A stretch of DNA of 64,000 bases. Source: Paenibacillus polysaccharolyticus (lineage in GTDB: Bacteria > Bacillota > Bacilli > Paenibacillales > Paenibacillaceae). The stretch's first letter is position 1; every line of letters begins with the position of its first letter. Positions 44,750 through 54,047 of this stretch are shown piece after piece. The DNA is taken from NCBI RefSeq assembly GCF_900102085.1, contig NZ_FMVM01000024.1:1-64000 (forward strand), in the 5' to 3' direction. The notes under the pieces were generated by a model, which saw only the letters and a list, made by a program, of their open reading frames with translations, was not told where the DNA came from and did no database searches. The translations under genes were made by a program, and so were the position numbers.

Positions 44750-45622
44750 TTACTCCAGTCCGGTAGCCTTAGCTTCTTTAAGTACATCCGTCAACGCCTC
44801 ATGAATCTTGCCATTGCTGGCAACGATGTGGTTCACAGCAAGCGTATATGGTGTTCCGATCGTATCCGTCACCTTACCACCGGATTCCGCAACGAGTAGC
44901 GCACCTGCGGCAATGTCCCACGGCTTGAGCCCCACTTCCGTATAAGCACTCAGGCGCCCAGCAGCAACATAAGCCAGATGAATGGCAGCAGAACCACCTG
45001 CACGCAGATTGCGCACCTGCGGAGCAAGGGCCTGAACAGCGGCCATATTCAGTGGCAACGCAAACGTTGTATCCGCCGGGAAGCCTACCGCCACGAGGCT
45101 CTGCGTTAGTGTTTCCTCACCCGATACTGTCATCCGGTTTCCGTGCACATAGGCTCCTTTTCCCTTTTCCGCAACAAATAATTCGTCACGGGAAGGATCG
45201 TAGATGACACCCACAATTACTTCGCCCTTATGTGCAAGCGCAATGGAAACTGAATAGAATGGGAATCCGTGCACAAAGTTCGTCGTTCCATCCACCGGAT
45301 CAACAATCCAGAGGTACTCTTCCTCTGCTGCCTCTTTCAGCGCTCTTGCTGAAGCTTCCGGCCCCGGTTCAACTCCCTCTTCCCCCAGAATGGCGTGGTC
45401 TGGAAAATGGGTCAGAATCAGGCGCCGAATCATCTGCTCTGCCCCTTTATCCACTTCGGTCACCAGATCTTGAGGAGAATACTTCGTTCCGAGTTCACTT
45501 ACCGTACCCAGACGGCTCTTGATCCACTCGCCCGCTTTGGACGCAGCATTAATGGCAACGGCAGTATAGCTTTTGCTTGTCACGACATAAGGTACCTTTT
45601 CCTTTTCACTCAAAGCGTTCAC
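44750..45622 (-). CDS. inositol monophosphatase family protein
   Basis: 290 residues with the full metal-binding set: GEEG (~88), DPVDGTTNF (~115) and WDIAAGALLVAESGG near the C-terminus. Mg-dependent sugar/inositol phosphatase or bisphosphate nucleotidase; the substrate is not clear from the motifs. The start is uncertain: the GTG at 45622 has only a weak site, while a GTG at 45583 (MTSKSYTAV) has AAAAGG and would give a more usual length. Standalone gene between repeat copy 1 and uvsE. Confidence 0.9.
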   Translation of the reverse strand: MNALSEKEKVPYVVTSKSYTAVAINAASKAGEWIKSRLGTVSELGTKYSPQDLVTEVDKGAEQMIRRLILTHFPDHAILGEEGVEPGPEASARALKEAAEEEYLWIVDPVDGTTNFVHGFPFYSVSIALAHKGEVIVGVIYDPSRDELFVAEKGKGAYVHGNRMTVSGEETLTQSLVAVGFPADTTFALPLNMAAVQALAPQVRNLRAGGSAAIHLAYVAAGRLSAYTEVGLKPWDIAAGALLVAESGGKVTDTIGTPYTLAVNHIVASNGKIHEALTDVLKEAKATGLE

Positions 45623-45722
45623 TCTACTTTCTATATCAATCTACGAAAAAGTTAAAAATACTTGTTAGAAGTATACGTCTGAGCATTCGTAAAGTTTCTT
45701 GCTGTCCAAGCCCCTTTTGGCT

Positions 45723-46724
45723 TCACGGATGAATTCGTACCGTGGACTCGTCCACCCATTCAACACCTTCATCCTGATAAAAGGCCAGTTTCTGCATCAG
45801 CTGCACCAGGGCTTCATCCTTGCGCTTCGCCTCAATCATGACATCAAGGGCCGGTGTATCCGCTGCAATATGGCGCAGAAAATCAAGTATGGGCTCAACT
45901 TCCACTCCATCCGCATGACCACGAGGGTCCTTTTCGCTCTTCGGGCTGGATACATGGATTTTGGGGACTAATGGCTGGTTTGGAGGTGCATCGGCCTGGG
46001 CAAGCGGTGATTGCCAGGTCTTTAAAATATCCGGCCACAGCTCCCATGGCTGCTCGCCTTCGTTATTCACCCACTGGTGATGAATATCCAGCACCATCGG
46101 TAACCCAATGTTCTGACATACCGCGAGTGTCTCAGGTGAATTGAACGTTTTATCATCATTTTCAAGCGTCAGTCGCTCCTGAATATCCCGATCCAGCTTC
46201 AGGAAATTTTCTTCAAAACGCCGTGCAGCTGAAGGCTTGTCCCCGTATGCACCACCAATATGAATATTATTCTTCGCTGTCGCATTGAGGCCCATGGCAT
46301 CCAGCATTCGGACATGATGACGAAGATCCTTCATCGAGTTACGCAACACCTCTTCGCGAGGGGTGCTTAGTACGGTAAAATGATCTGGATGAAAGGATAC
46401 GCGCATCTGATTTTCCTTCACGAAGTCGCCAATGGCTTCGAAATCCGGTTTCAGTGCCGGAAACGGGTCCCAGTCACTCAAATCTTCATGGGTAGCCAGT
46501 GGAATTAATTTCGAAGAAAAGCGATATACATGAATATGACTTCCTTTATTGTGCCGGAGCAAACGTAAGGTATTGTGCAGGTTCTCGGCTGCAATGCGTT
46601 CCAGCTTGCGAATCGCCGCTTCCCTGTCGCCGATTTTATTAAAACTAGCCATTGTCATCGTCTTGGAAGGCGAAGCATTCTCCACCAGCACCGACATCGC
46701 CACGTAACCGAAACGTACAAGCAT
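45723..46724 (-). CDS. uvsE: UV damage endonuclease UvsE
   Basis: 333 residues, TIM-barrel UVDE family. It opens with MLVRFGYVAMSV and contains HNKGSHIHVYRFSSKLIPLATH, VSFHPDHF, NNIHIGGAYGDK, LENDDKTF, DIHHQWVNNE and HADGV, which carry the metal-binding His, Glu and Asp residues. It nicks DNA 5' of UV lesions and abasic sites, an alternative to UvrABC found in spore-formers and Deinococcus. GAGAGG precedes the ATG. Full length. Confidence 0.96.
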   Translation of the reverse strand: MLVRFGYVAMSVLVENASPSKTMTMASFNKIGDREAAIRKLERIAAENLHNTLRLLRHNKGSHIHVYRFSSKLIPLATHEDLSDWDPFPALKPDFEAIGDFVKENQMRVSFHPDHFTVLSTPREEVLRNSMKDLRHHVRMLDAMGLNATAKNNIHIGGAYGDKPSAARRFEENFLKLDRDIQERLTLENDDKTFNSPETLAVCQNIGLPMVLDIHHQWVNNEGEQPWELWPDILKTWQSPLAQADAPPNQPLVPKIHVSSPKSEKDPRGHADGVEVEPILDFLRHIAADTPALDVMIEAKRKDEALVQLMQKLAFYQDEGVEWVDESTVRIHP

Positions 46725-46917
46725 GAATTTCTTCCTCTCTGTTTAGGACGGACAGACTTGCACGACTGAAGACAGCCGCGAAGCTAAGCCGACATGGTAT
46801 ATAACCAAGTTTTACCCTAAACAGGGGAGCGTAATCCCGTGATTGCAAATCCGGCCGATCGCTCTCTTACAGGAGATAAACCCTATAAGGCTCTATGATT
46901 GTACCCAACGGTAGACT

Positions 46918-47241
46918 CTAACCCTCAGCCTGTTCCCCAAAGAACATCTCATCGGCAAGCGCCGTCTGGATGCGTGATTCTTCCTCGGTCAGCTTGCGAA
47001 TAAGCTGCATCTCTACTTCCGTTACTTCTTGGTTCTGAAAATTGATTTCCGCAATGGAAGCCACAATTTTCACAATAGCCACCGCTACATTGTCCGGAGT
47101 GTAAGCAATGACCTTCTGCCCGGTAGGAAATACCCGAAAGCCTTGTTTGACCATTTTGCCGCGGCCGTATTCCAGCAGTTCAAATAACTCTTGTTCGCTC
47201 TTGAATTTACATACGGAATTAAACTCTGTCTGAAATCCCAT
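46918..47241 (-). CDS. conserved hypothetical protein of ~107 residues
   Basis: Begins MGFQTEFNSVCKFKSEQELF, no membrane segment, mixed alpha/beta pattern, C-terminal helix rich in Glu. GGGAGG lies 7 nt before the ATG at 47241; the frame extends five codons further. It lies 59 bp downstream of ddl on the same strand and could be co-transcribed. I do not recognise the family. Confidence 0.75.
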   Translation of the reverse strand: MGFQTEFNSVCKFKSEQELFELLEYGRGKMVKQGFRVFPTGQKVIAYTPDNVAVAIVKIVASIAEINFQNQEVTEVEMQLIRKLTEEESRIQTALADEMFFGEQAEG

Positions 47242-47300
47242 GCACATTCCTCCCAATCTCCTGATAGTGGAAATCTAGCTTGGATAGCGGATCGTCCAGG

Positions 47301-48401
47301 CTATGCCTGAACGCCGTTTTCGTAATTCAGTGCCTGTTTGCGGTTATACCGCTCCAGTCCCAGTTCGATCATGCGATCCAGCAATTCAGCATATGACACA
47401 CCTGTCTCGCGCCACAAGAGCGGGTACATGCTGTACGGGGTGAAGCCAGGCATCGTGTTCACTTCGTTAATCAGCAGCGCTCCATCCGACTTGCGAATGA
47501 AGAAATCTGCGCGAGAGATACCGTTACCCTCAATGGCACGGAACGCCTGCAAAGCCGCTTCACGAATGCGATCTGCTGCCTCAGGGTCGAGCGGTGCAGG
47601 AATCAGCATCTGGGACTGGCCATCGATGTATTTGGCTGCATAATCGTAATACTCACCAGAGGATACAATCTCGCCTGGAACCGAAGCCATCGGTTCATCA
47701 TTTCCGAGCACACTAACTTCAACCTCACGTGCTTCCACAAATTCCTCAATGACTACTTTGGTATCATACCGGAGTGCAAACTCAATCGCTGTTTTCAGTT
47801 CATCGCGGTTACGCGCTTTGGAAATGCCTACACTAGAGCCAAGGTTAGCCGGTTTGATGAAACACGGGTAACCCAGCTGGTCTTCGACCTGTACGATCAT
47901 TTCGTGTTCCGTCTGTTTCCATTGTGTCGCGTTAAAATACGTGAAGGCACACTGGTCAATCCCGGCTTGAGCGAACAGTTTTTTCATAACTACTTTGTCC
48001 ATGCCGCCTGCCGAAGCTAGCACCCCTGCGCCAACATACGGCATATCCGCCATCTCGAACATACCCTGGATCGTGCCATCTTCACCAAACGTGCCGTGAA
48101 GCAACGGGAACATAATGTCCAGTGCCTCCGCTCCACCGTACAATCGTGCGAATAATGCGTTCAGTGCGTCCTGTGTGCCGCCCGCAAAGTTTTCCAGTTT
48201 AAGATCTTCAATACGTGCAAAAGGTTCATTCATCACGGCTCCTTTTTTCCATGTCCCCTGCTTGGAGATATAAAAAGGAACCAGTTCATACTTCTCGTAA
48301 TCAAATGCATTTGTTACAGCAAACGCCGTTTGCAGCGATACCTCGTGCTCACCTGATTTTCCGCCATATACGACGCCTACTTTTAATTTATCCATACTCA
48401 T
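47301..48401 (-). CDS. ddl: D-alanine--D-alanine ligase
   Basis: 366 residues, ATP-grasp fold. It starts KVGVVYGGKSGEHEVSL and contains LLHGTFGEDGTIQGMFE, PCFIKPANLGSSVGISK, VEVSVLGND, EIVSSGEYYDYAAKY and INEVNTMPGFTPYSMYP. In VanA-type ligases the EYYDY-type loop differs; the Tyr here fits a D-Ala-D-Ala enzyme. It makes the peptidoglycan precursor dipeptide in the cytoplasm. GGAGG precedes the ATG. The VanY/VanZ-like genes 8 kb away act on the same peptidoglycan branch. Confidence 0.96.
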   Translation of the reverse strand: MSMDKLKVGVVYGGKSGEHEVSLQTAFAVTNAFDYEKYELVPFYISKQGTWKKGAVMNEPFARIEDLKLENFAGGTQDALNALFARLYGGAEALDIMFPLLHGTFGEDGTIQGMFEMADMPYVGAGVLASAGGMDKVVMKKLFAQAGIDQCAFTYFNATQWKQTEHEMIVQVEDQLGYPCFIKPANLGSSVGISKARNRDELKTAIEFALRYDTKVVIEEFVEAREVEVSVLGNDEPMASVPGEIVSSGEYYDYAAKYIDGQSQMLIPAPLDPEAADRIREAALQAFRAIEGNGISRADFFIRKSDGALLINEVNTMPGFTPYSMYPLLWRETGVSYAELLDRMIELGLERYNRKQALNYENGVQA

Positions 48402-48539
48402 GCGTAACCTCCGATTATATCTGTACGTGATGCTATCTGCGCAGCCGTTACAGGCTATTGTCCTGCTGCTTCCGGTCTCTGTTCTTATTTTACACGGAAC
48501 GGGCTGTCTGCGTCACCGAATCTCGCAAATCTTTCCCTG

Positions 48540-49538
48540 TTAAAATTCGTCCGCGATATGAAAAAGTCGATATACCGTCCGCTCCGTCCAGGCATAGGAA
48601 TCCCGGTAATCCCAGTAACGATGGCGACTGCTCACCGTATGTGCGTTCACCAGCGGCATTCCCCCCGCGTCAAAAGCGGTAACAACCGTGCTGTGCTGGA
48701 ACCTTCCATCGCCGTCCCAATCATAGAAAATGACATCTCCGAGCATAAGCTGCTCAGGACGATCCACCTCGGTGGCCGTCAGCCCCCAGCTGCTACCCGA
48801 TAGATATCTTGCCAGACTGTTGGACACAGCCCAGCTATAACTCCACATTTCCGCGCCGTTCACATACCCTTTATACCACCAGCCCGCTTCTCTTCTACCA
48901 GTATAGTGGATGGGTGCTTCCCCTGCAAAGAGACACTGGGACACATAATTCGTGCAGTCCACATCGAATTCTTCATACGCCGGATTACCCGCATTCCACC
49001 ATCGATCTGCGTAGGCCACAGCCAGATCCCGACGATATATATGCCTTTTGGCACTTCTGCCTTGACCCAATACTTCCCGATTCAGAAGCGGTCGATTCAC
49101 CGCCTGTACAAAATCAGCTTGTTGATACGGCCGTCCTTCCCCCGCTGGACGGCGCTCCGGCACTTCTCGTTCCACACGCGCTATACTCCAATGGCCATTT
49201 TCGCGCAAAAAGGTTAATCGCTCCCGTTCGATCCGATCTTCCCGGTGAGTGATGCCACTCTTCTCATAGAACAACCTGCTGTACAGTTGCACTTCCACCA
49301 CCGCTTCTTCAGATCCATCAATGAGTGTACGCACAAGCTTGGCGCTGGTCTCGCTGCGAAGAGGTACGGCGCGCCGTTTGCGATACCATTCATCCAGCCT
49401 TGCCATGCGTTCTCCCCGTTCCACCACAAATTCGGGATCGGTTACGATCCGTTCACTCGTCTGTGGACGGTAATCGATCTCACAGCGATTGTACTGGTTG
49501 ACGTACGTATATAAGGCACTCTTCCATTCGCGTTCCAA
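48540..49538 (-). CDS. amidase-domain (Amidase_6 / DUF-type NlpC-like) protein
   Basis: About 332 residues. The C-terminal half has VDCTNYVSQCLFAGE (likely catalytic Cys), GWWYKG, MLGDVIFYDWDGDGRFQHSTVV (catalytic His) and NAHTVSSRHRYW, the pattern of the Amidase_6 domain of spore-former cell-wall proteins. No signal peptide is seen. I choose the TTG at 49538 (LEREWKSALY), which has AAAGGGGG 8 nt upstream; the frame opens at 49589. Its upstream region is occupied by repeat copy 2. Confidence 0.85.
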   Translation of the reverse strand: MEREWKSALYTYVNQYNRCEIDYRPQTSERIVTDPEFVVERGERMARLDEWYRKRRAVPLRSETSAKLVRTLIDGSEEAVVEVQLYSRLFYEKSGITHREDRIERERLTFLRENGHWSIARVEREVPERRPAGEGRPYQQADFVQAVNRPLLNREVLGQGRSAKRHIYRRDLAVAYADRWWNAGNPAYEEFDVDCTNYVSQCLFAGEAPIHYTGRREAGWWYKGYVNGAEMWSYSWAVSNSLARYLSGSSWGLTATEVDRPEQLMLGDVIFYDWDGDGRFQHSTVVTAFDAGGMPLVNAHTVSSRHRYWDYRDSYAWTERTVYRLFHIADEF

Positions 49539-49592
49539 GCTTGTGTCCCCCTTTGGCATGAGTTCAGTCTGGATCACCTGTGGATGCACTTC

Positions 49593-49792
49593 ATTTATAT
49601 AAATTGAACTAAAGCATGTTTACACGGAGCACTCCGATGACAGAATAACCTTACAATCGCTGTTATCCCCAGATTTTTTAGATTCCCTTTTTCAAGGTAA
49701 AAATCCGGTGATAAAGGCGACCGCTTCGCTTTTCCAGGTTTTTTCTGTCCTCTCCGTTACTGTGTAATTGAAGCAGTTCAAATTAAATAAAT
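49593..49792. repeat. intergenic foldable repeat with terminal inverted repeats, copy 2
   Basis: ~200 bp. Left end TTATATAAATTGAACT...TTTACAC and right end GTGTAA...AGTTCAAATTAAATAA are imperfect inverted repeats of ~30 bp. The interior shares ACTCCGATGACAGAATAACC, GCTGTTATCCCCAGATTTTT, AATCCGGTGATAAAGGCGAC and CCAGGTTTTTTCTGTCC with the other copies. It lies just upstream of the amidase start and in the spacer before acnA. Confidence 0.85.
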
Positions 49793-50035
49793 TCAATGTT
49801 TTACATCTAAGTTTGGATAAATGCAATTCGCTAATCCTATGAATACTCTCCTTACTGCTCAATCGATACAGTAAACTCCTATTATTCATATGAAAGGAAC
49901 CTCGGTTGTATGTGCACAGCTCAAATAACGCAGCTAAATCTGTGACCTGAAAAGATCAAAATCATCCACGCTCATACCAGAATGTAGAAAACGCCTTCAT
50001 CCTTTCAAACGCTTGCTTAAACAGGCAAAAAGCCC
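49793..50035. other. spacer before the acnA promoter
   Basis: Non-coding, no gene supported. Confidence 0.5.
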
Positions 50036-50064
50036 TTTACGTACGGATGTGAAAACGGTATACT
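50036..50064 (+). promoter_or_regulatory. sigma-A promoter of acnA with overlapping cre-like sequence
   Basis: TTTACG (50036-50041), 17 nt, TATACT (50059-50064). TGAAAACGGTATAC (50050-50063) overlaps the -10 and matches the cre consensus at 12 of 14 positions, so catabolite control is possible but unproven. Confidence 0.6.
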
Positions 50065-50093
50065 TAGAACAAAGTTATGATTTTGAAATTATG

Positions 50094-50108
50094 TTTCATC
50101 TGATGAAA
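50094..50108 (+). promoter_or_regulatory. 15 bp palindrome in the acnA leader
   Basis: TTTCATCTGATGAAA is a perfect 7-1-7 inverted repeat ~30 nt downstream of the predicted -10, a typical repressor position. A second weaker stem (AAGAACA / TGTTCTT, 50118-50147) follows. No regulator is assigned. Confidence 0.45.
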
Positions 50109-50203
50109 CCACTGAACAAGAACACGGAACGGTGAAGGCCTGTTCTTCATTTAGAAATGAACGTTTTCTTCATCTCACCGACACATTTTAAGGAGGTACA
50201 TGT

Positions 50204-52918
50204 ATGTCAGCCAAGAACCATTTCTCCGCCGCTCGTACGCTTGAGGTTGGAGGCAAGTCTTACCGCTACTACAGTCTTGACGCTCTTCAGGAAGGCGGCC
50301 ACGGCGACCTTTCCAAGCTTCCCTTCTCGATTAAAGTTCTGCTTGAAGCAGCGATTCGTCAATACGACGGACGTGCTATCACCGAAGAACACGTTAAACA
50401 ACTGACTGGCTGGGCTGAAGGCCGTGATAATAATAAGGAAATTCCGTTTATCCCTGCGCGGATCGTATTGCAGGATTTCACGGGTGTACCGGTTGTTGTT
50501 GACCTTGCAGCAATGCGTGACACTGTAAAAAAAGCAGGCGGAGATCCAAAACAGATCAACCCGCTCGTTCCCGTTGATCTCGTTATTGACCACTCCGTTA
50601 TGGTTGATGCTTTCGGAACCAGTGATGCACTCGATTACAACATCAAAGTTGAATTCGAGCGTAACGAAGAACGTTACCGCTTCCTTCGTTGGGCACAAAC
50701 GGCATTCAATAACTTCCGTGCTGTTCCGCCATCCACAGGGATCGTTCACCAGGTTAACCTGGAGTATCTTGCTTCCGTGGCTGCAACCAAAACAGTTGAT
50801 GGCGAAACGGTTGTATTCCCGGATTCCCTCGTGGGTACAGACTCCCACACCACTATGATCAACGGTCTCGGCGTTGTCGGCTGGGGTGTAGGTGGTATCG
50901 AGGCCGAAGCAGGTATGCTTGGCCAACCGCTTTATTTTGTAACACCAGACGTTATCGGTTTCAAATTGACAGGTAGCCTGAGCGAAGGCGCAACAGCAAC
51001 TGACCTCGCGCTCACCGTTACTCAAATGCTTCGTAAAAAAGGCGTTGTCGGCAAATTCGTTGAGTTCTACGGACCAGGCCTTGCCAACATCGGTCTTGCT
51101 GACCGTGCAACAGTTGCCAACATGGCACCGGAATACGGCGCAACGATCGGTTTCTTCCCGGTAGACAGCGAAACGTTGAACTACCTGCGCAGCACTGGAC
51201 GTTCCGACGAGCAAGTAGAACTGGTTGAAGCTTATTACAAAGCTCAAGGCATGTTCCGTACTTCCAGCACCGTTGATCCAGAATTCACGGATGTAATTGA
51301 ACTGGATCTCGGCTCCGTTGTACCAAGTCTTGCAGGACCAAAACGTCCACAAGACCGTATCGAGCTGACTCAAATGAAAGAAAGCTTCAACAGCATCATC
51401 CGTACTCCTGTCGACAAAGGCGGATATGGACTGAGCGATGAGAAGATTGAACAAAAAGTGCCTGTGAAGCACCCTGACGGTTCCACTACTGAGATGAAAG
51501 CTGGAGCTGTAGTCATCGCGGCGATCACAAGCTGTACGAATACATCCAACCCTAGCGTTATGGTCGGTGCTGGTTTGCTCGCGAAAAAAGCGGTTGAACT
51601 TGGTCTCACTAAACCAGGATATGTGAAAAGCAGCTTGACTCCAGGTTCCCTCGTCGTTACCGAGTATCTGGAAAAAGCAGGTCTGATCCCTTATCTCGAC
51701 CAACTCGGATTCAACGTAGCCGGTTACGGCTGTGCAACATGTATCGGTAACTCCGGTCCACTGCCGGATGAAGTGAGTGAAGCGATTGCTGCCAACGATA
51801 TGACTGTAGCGGCTGTATTGTCCGGTAACCGTAACTTCGAAGGCCGTGTACACGCACAAGTAAAAGCCAACTATCTGGCTTCTCCACCGCTGGTTGTTGC
51901 TTACGCACTGGCAGGTACAGTTGATATTGACTTCGAAACCGATCCAATCGGTCACGACCAAAATAATCAACCTGTATTCCTGAAAGACATCTGGCCTAGC
52001 TCCGAAGAGATCAAGGATGCGATTGCAAGCTCCCTGAATGCACAGATGTTCCGCAACAAGTACGAGAACGTATTTACTGCCAATGAGCGTTGGAACCAAA
52101 TTGCTGTACCGGAAGGCGAACTGTACGAGTGGGACCCGAACTCCACTTATATCCAGAACCCGCCATTCTTCCAAGAGCTTGGTGACAAGCTGAACGATAT
52201 CTCCGATATCCGCGCTGCACGTGTAATGGCATTGCTGGGTGACTCCGTAACAACGGACCATATTTCACCAGCAGGTAACATTGCTCCGTCCAGTCCAGCT
52301 GGATTGTATCTGAAAGAGCATGGCGTAGAGCGCAAAGACTTCAACTCCTACGGTTCACGCCGTGGTAACCATGAAGTCATGATGCGTGGTACATTCGCCA
52401 ACATCCGTATTCGTAACCAGGTAGCTCCAGGAACTGAAGGCGGTATTACGAAATACTTGCCAACAGACGAAGAGATGTCCATCTACGATGCTTCCATGAA
52501 GTATCAGGATGAAGGACAGAACCTGATCGTTATCGCAGGTAAAGAATATGGTACAGGAAGCTCCCGTGACTGGGCAGCCAAAGGAACGTTCTTGCTCGGC
52601 GTCAAAGCCGTTATCGCGGAAAGTTTCGAGCGTATCCACCGCAGTAACTTGGTAGGTATGGGCGTTATGCCATTGCAATTCCAGGAAGGTCACGGCTGGT
52701 CCAGCCTCGGCCTGAACGGACGTGAGACGTTTGACATCACAGGTCTGAGCAACGATGTGAAACCAGGTCAAGAATTGAAAGTAACCGTAACTCGTGAAGA
52801 CGGTACACAGTTCGACTTCCCTGTTATCGCTCGTCTGGACAGTATGGTTGATGTGGATTACTATCACAACGGTGGTATCCTGCAAACGGTACTGCGTCAA
52901 ATGATGAAAAAAGCGTAA
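50204..52918 (+). CDS. acnA: aconitate hydratase
   Basis: 904 residues, AcnA/CitB-type monofunctional aconitase that isomerises citrate to isocitrate in the TCA cycle and can bind RNA as an apo-protein. Iron-sulfur ligands are Cys in AITSCTNTSNP and the pair in YGCATCIGNSG. Substrate motifs include GTDSHTTMING and GSSRDWAAKG. AAGGAGG lies 7 nt before the ATG. Monocistronic with its own promoter and strong terminator. Confidence 0.98.
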   Translation: MSAKNHFSAARTLEVGGKSYRYYSLDALQEGGHGDLSKLPFSIKVLLEAAIRQYDGRAITEEHVKQLTGWAEGRDNNKEIPFIPARIVLQDFTGVPVVVDLAAMRDTVKKAGGDPKQINPLVPVDLVIDHSVMVDAFGTSDALDYNIKVEFERNEERYRFLRWAQTAFNNFRAVPPSTGIVHQVNLEYLASVAATKTVDGETVVFPDSLVGTDSHTTMINGLGVVGWGVGGIEAEAGMLGQPLYFVTPDVIGFKLTGSLSEGATATDLALTVTQMLRKKGVVGKFVEFYGPGLANIGLADRATVANMAPEYGATIGFFPVDSETLNYLRSTGRSDEQVELVEAYYKAQGMFRTSSTVDPEFTDVIELDLGSVVPSLAGPKRPQDRIELTQMKESFNSIIRTPVDKGGYGLSDEKIEQKVPVKHPDGSTTEMKAGAVVIAAITSCTNTSNPSVMVGAGLLAKKAVELGLTKPGYVKSSLTPGSLVVTEYLEKAGLIPYLDQLGFNVAGYGCATCIGNSGPLPDEVSEAIAANDMTVAAVLSGNRNFEGRVHAQVKANYLASPPLVVAYALAGTVDIDFETDPIGHDQNNQPVFLKDIWPSSEEIKDAIASSLNAQMFRNKYENVFTANERWNQIAVPEGELYEWDPNSTYIQNPPFFQELGDKLNDISDIRAARVMALLGDSVTTDHISPAGNIAPSSPAGLYLKEHGVERKDFNSYGSRRGNHEVMMRGTFANIRIRNQVAPGTEGGITKYLPTDEEMSIYDASMKYQDEGQNLIVIAGKEYGTGSSRDWAAKGTFLLGVKAVIAESFERIHRSNLVGMGVMPLQFQEGHGWSSLGLNGRETFDITGLSNDVKPGQELKVTVTREDGTQFDFPVIARLDSMVDVDYYHNGGILQTVLRQMMKKA

Positions 52919-52953
52919 TCCCCTTAATCTTTCATGGGATAAAATGAAATAGC

Positions 52954-52999
52954 AAAGCCCCGCTTCATCGTGCAGGCTGCACGATGAAGCGGGGCTTTT
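52954..52999. terminator. bidirectional terminator after acnA
   Basis: The 18 bp inverted repeat AAAGCCCCGCTTCATCGT / ACGATGAAGCGGGGCTTT with a 9 nt loop and T runs is very stable. It serves acnA and the convergent small genes. Confidence 0.92.
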
Positions 53000-53034
53000 G
53001 ATTTTTGATTTATTGAGTTGGGACCCCAATCTAC

Positions 53035-53349
53035 TCAAAAATCAATCCTGATTCCCACCTCTGAATCATCCAGCGGTGCAGGAATACGATAGATTCCCCT
53101 GCTTTTCAACTTTTCGACGTTGATCCAATCCATAAAATCATCCCCGCCGTAACTGCGAATAAACACCCCATATTCCAGTTCATCATCGAAATTAATCGAT
53201 TCCATATATTGAGTGAACGGATGTTTACCTTCAATGCTTTGCAGAAAATCAGAAAATTCATTTCTCCACGCTTCGATCTGCTCTGCATGCTGGTCAGGGA
53301 CATAATAATAGAAACCGTCAGGGGTGCAATACGAAATTTTCATAATCAT
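53035..53349 (-). CDS. hypothetical protein of 104 residues
   Basis: Acidic soluble protein beginning MIMKISYCTPDGFYYYVPDQ. AGGAGG lies 8 nt before the ATG. It follows the 135-residue gene by 12 bp, so the two are probably co-transcribed. Not recognised; the size and pairing would also fit a small immunity or regulatory protein, but nothing specific supports that. Confidence 0.75.
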   Translation of the reverse strand: MIMKISYCTPDGFYYYVPDQHAEQIEAWRNEFSDFLQSIEGKHPFTQYMESINFDDELEYGVFIRSYGGDDFMDWINVEKLKSRGIYRIPAPLDDSEVGIRIDF

Positions 53350-53361
53350 CCGATCTGCCTC

Positions 53362-53769
53362 CTAGAGTTTCAGAATAGCCATACCTTCCTTCAGTTGTTC
53401 AGAAACAGCCGTATAATAATCAATTCTATCTGCAAGCTCGTGTTCTGTTTTATGTACCAGATAATATGAATACTTCTGCATCAACTCATGCTCGTTCAAC
53501 TCAATGGGCAGGTGAATGATCTCATAATAATCTGTGTTCTCTGAGTTGGCATAATAACGATAACCTCTTTCGCATCGGCCAATATTCATAACCGTTTTGA
53601 TAACCAATAATTCATCACGTGTGAAGCTACGAATCTGTGTGGATCTCTCCTTTTCCAACGCTTGTATCGCCTGTTCCTCTTCTTGTCTATGTGTTGCGTC
53701 TGCGATCTCACTTTCGATAGCGATCAGCGCTCTCATTCTTCCGGCAAGCTGTTTAGCTAACACAATCAA
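53362..53769 (-). CDS. hypothetical protein with N-terminal membrane segment
   Basis: About 135 residues. A short hydrophobic N-terminus (MIVLAKQLAGRMRALIA) precedes a Glu-rich helical, possibly coiled-coil stretch and an alpha/beta domain. I prefer the TTG at 53769, which has AGGAGG 7 nt upstream, over the frame's first start at 53799. Precedes the 104-residue gene in a likely two-gene unit. Function unknown. Confidence 0.65.
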   Translation of the reverse strand: MIVLAKQLAGRMRALIAIESEIADATHRQEEEQAIQALEKERSTQIRSFTRDELLVIKTVMNIGRCERGYRYYANSENTDYYEIIHLPIELNEHELMQKYSYYLVHKTEHELADRIDYYTAVSEQLKEGMAILKL

Positions 53770-54047
53770 AGCGAGCCCTCCTCCAAGTATAGTGAACAAA
53801 CAGGTAATAGGTGAATCGGCTTTTCTTTAAGATAAGAAATGAGCATCTCATTGGTGTCTCGCAACTAAACGTTGAAGAAGTATCACAAAATGCTCCGCTA
53901 AAAACTACTCAAATCAATGCTCTAGAGTGTAACTTTAAGGTGAAAATCCCCACTGGCGAACAAAGCAAAATTGTATCCGTCGCAGGAACGTTTCTGAAGT
54001 TAAGAAATCAATGTCAATGACACCGTCAGCCAAAATGCTAACGACTC
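53770..54047. other. spacer upstream of the two small genes
   Basis: No gene supported. A 69-residue plus-strand frame at 53811-54020 has no ribosome site. TAACGACT at 54039 is a degenerate copy of the octamer that starts repeat copy B. Confidence 0.4.

Noticed and set aside
50207..52261. 684-residue open frame antisense to acnA
   Set aside because: It is Cys/Phe rich, lacks a ribosome site, and comes from the strong codon bias of acnA on the other strand, which has all aconitase motifs.
53811..54020. 69-residue plus-strand frame
   Set aside because: No ribosome site, no similarity recognised, and it lies in the spacer that contains degenerate repeat octamers.
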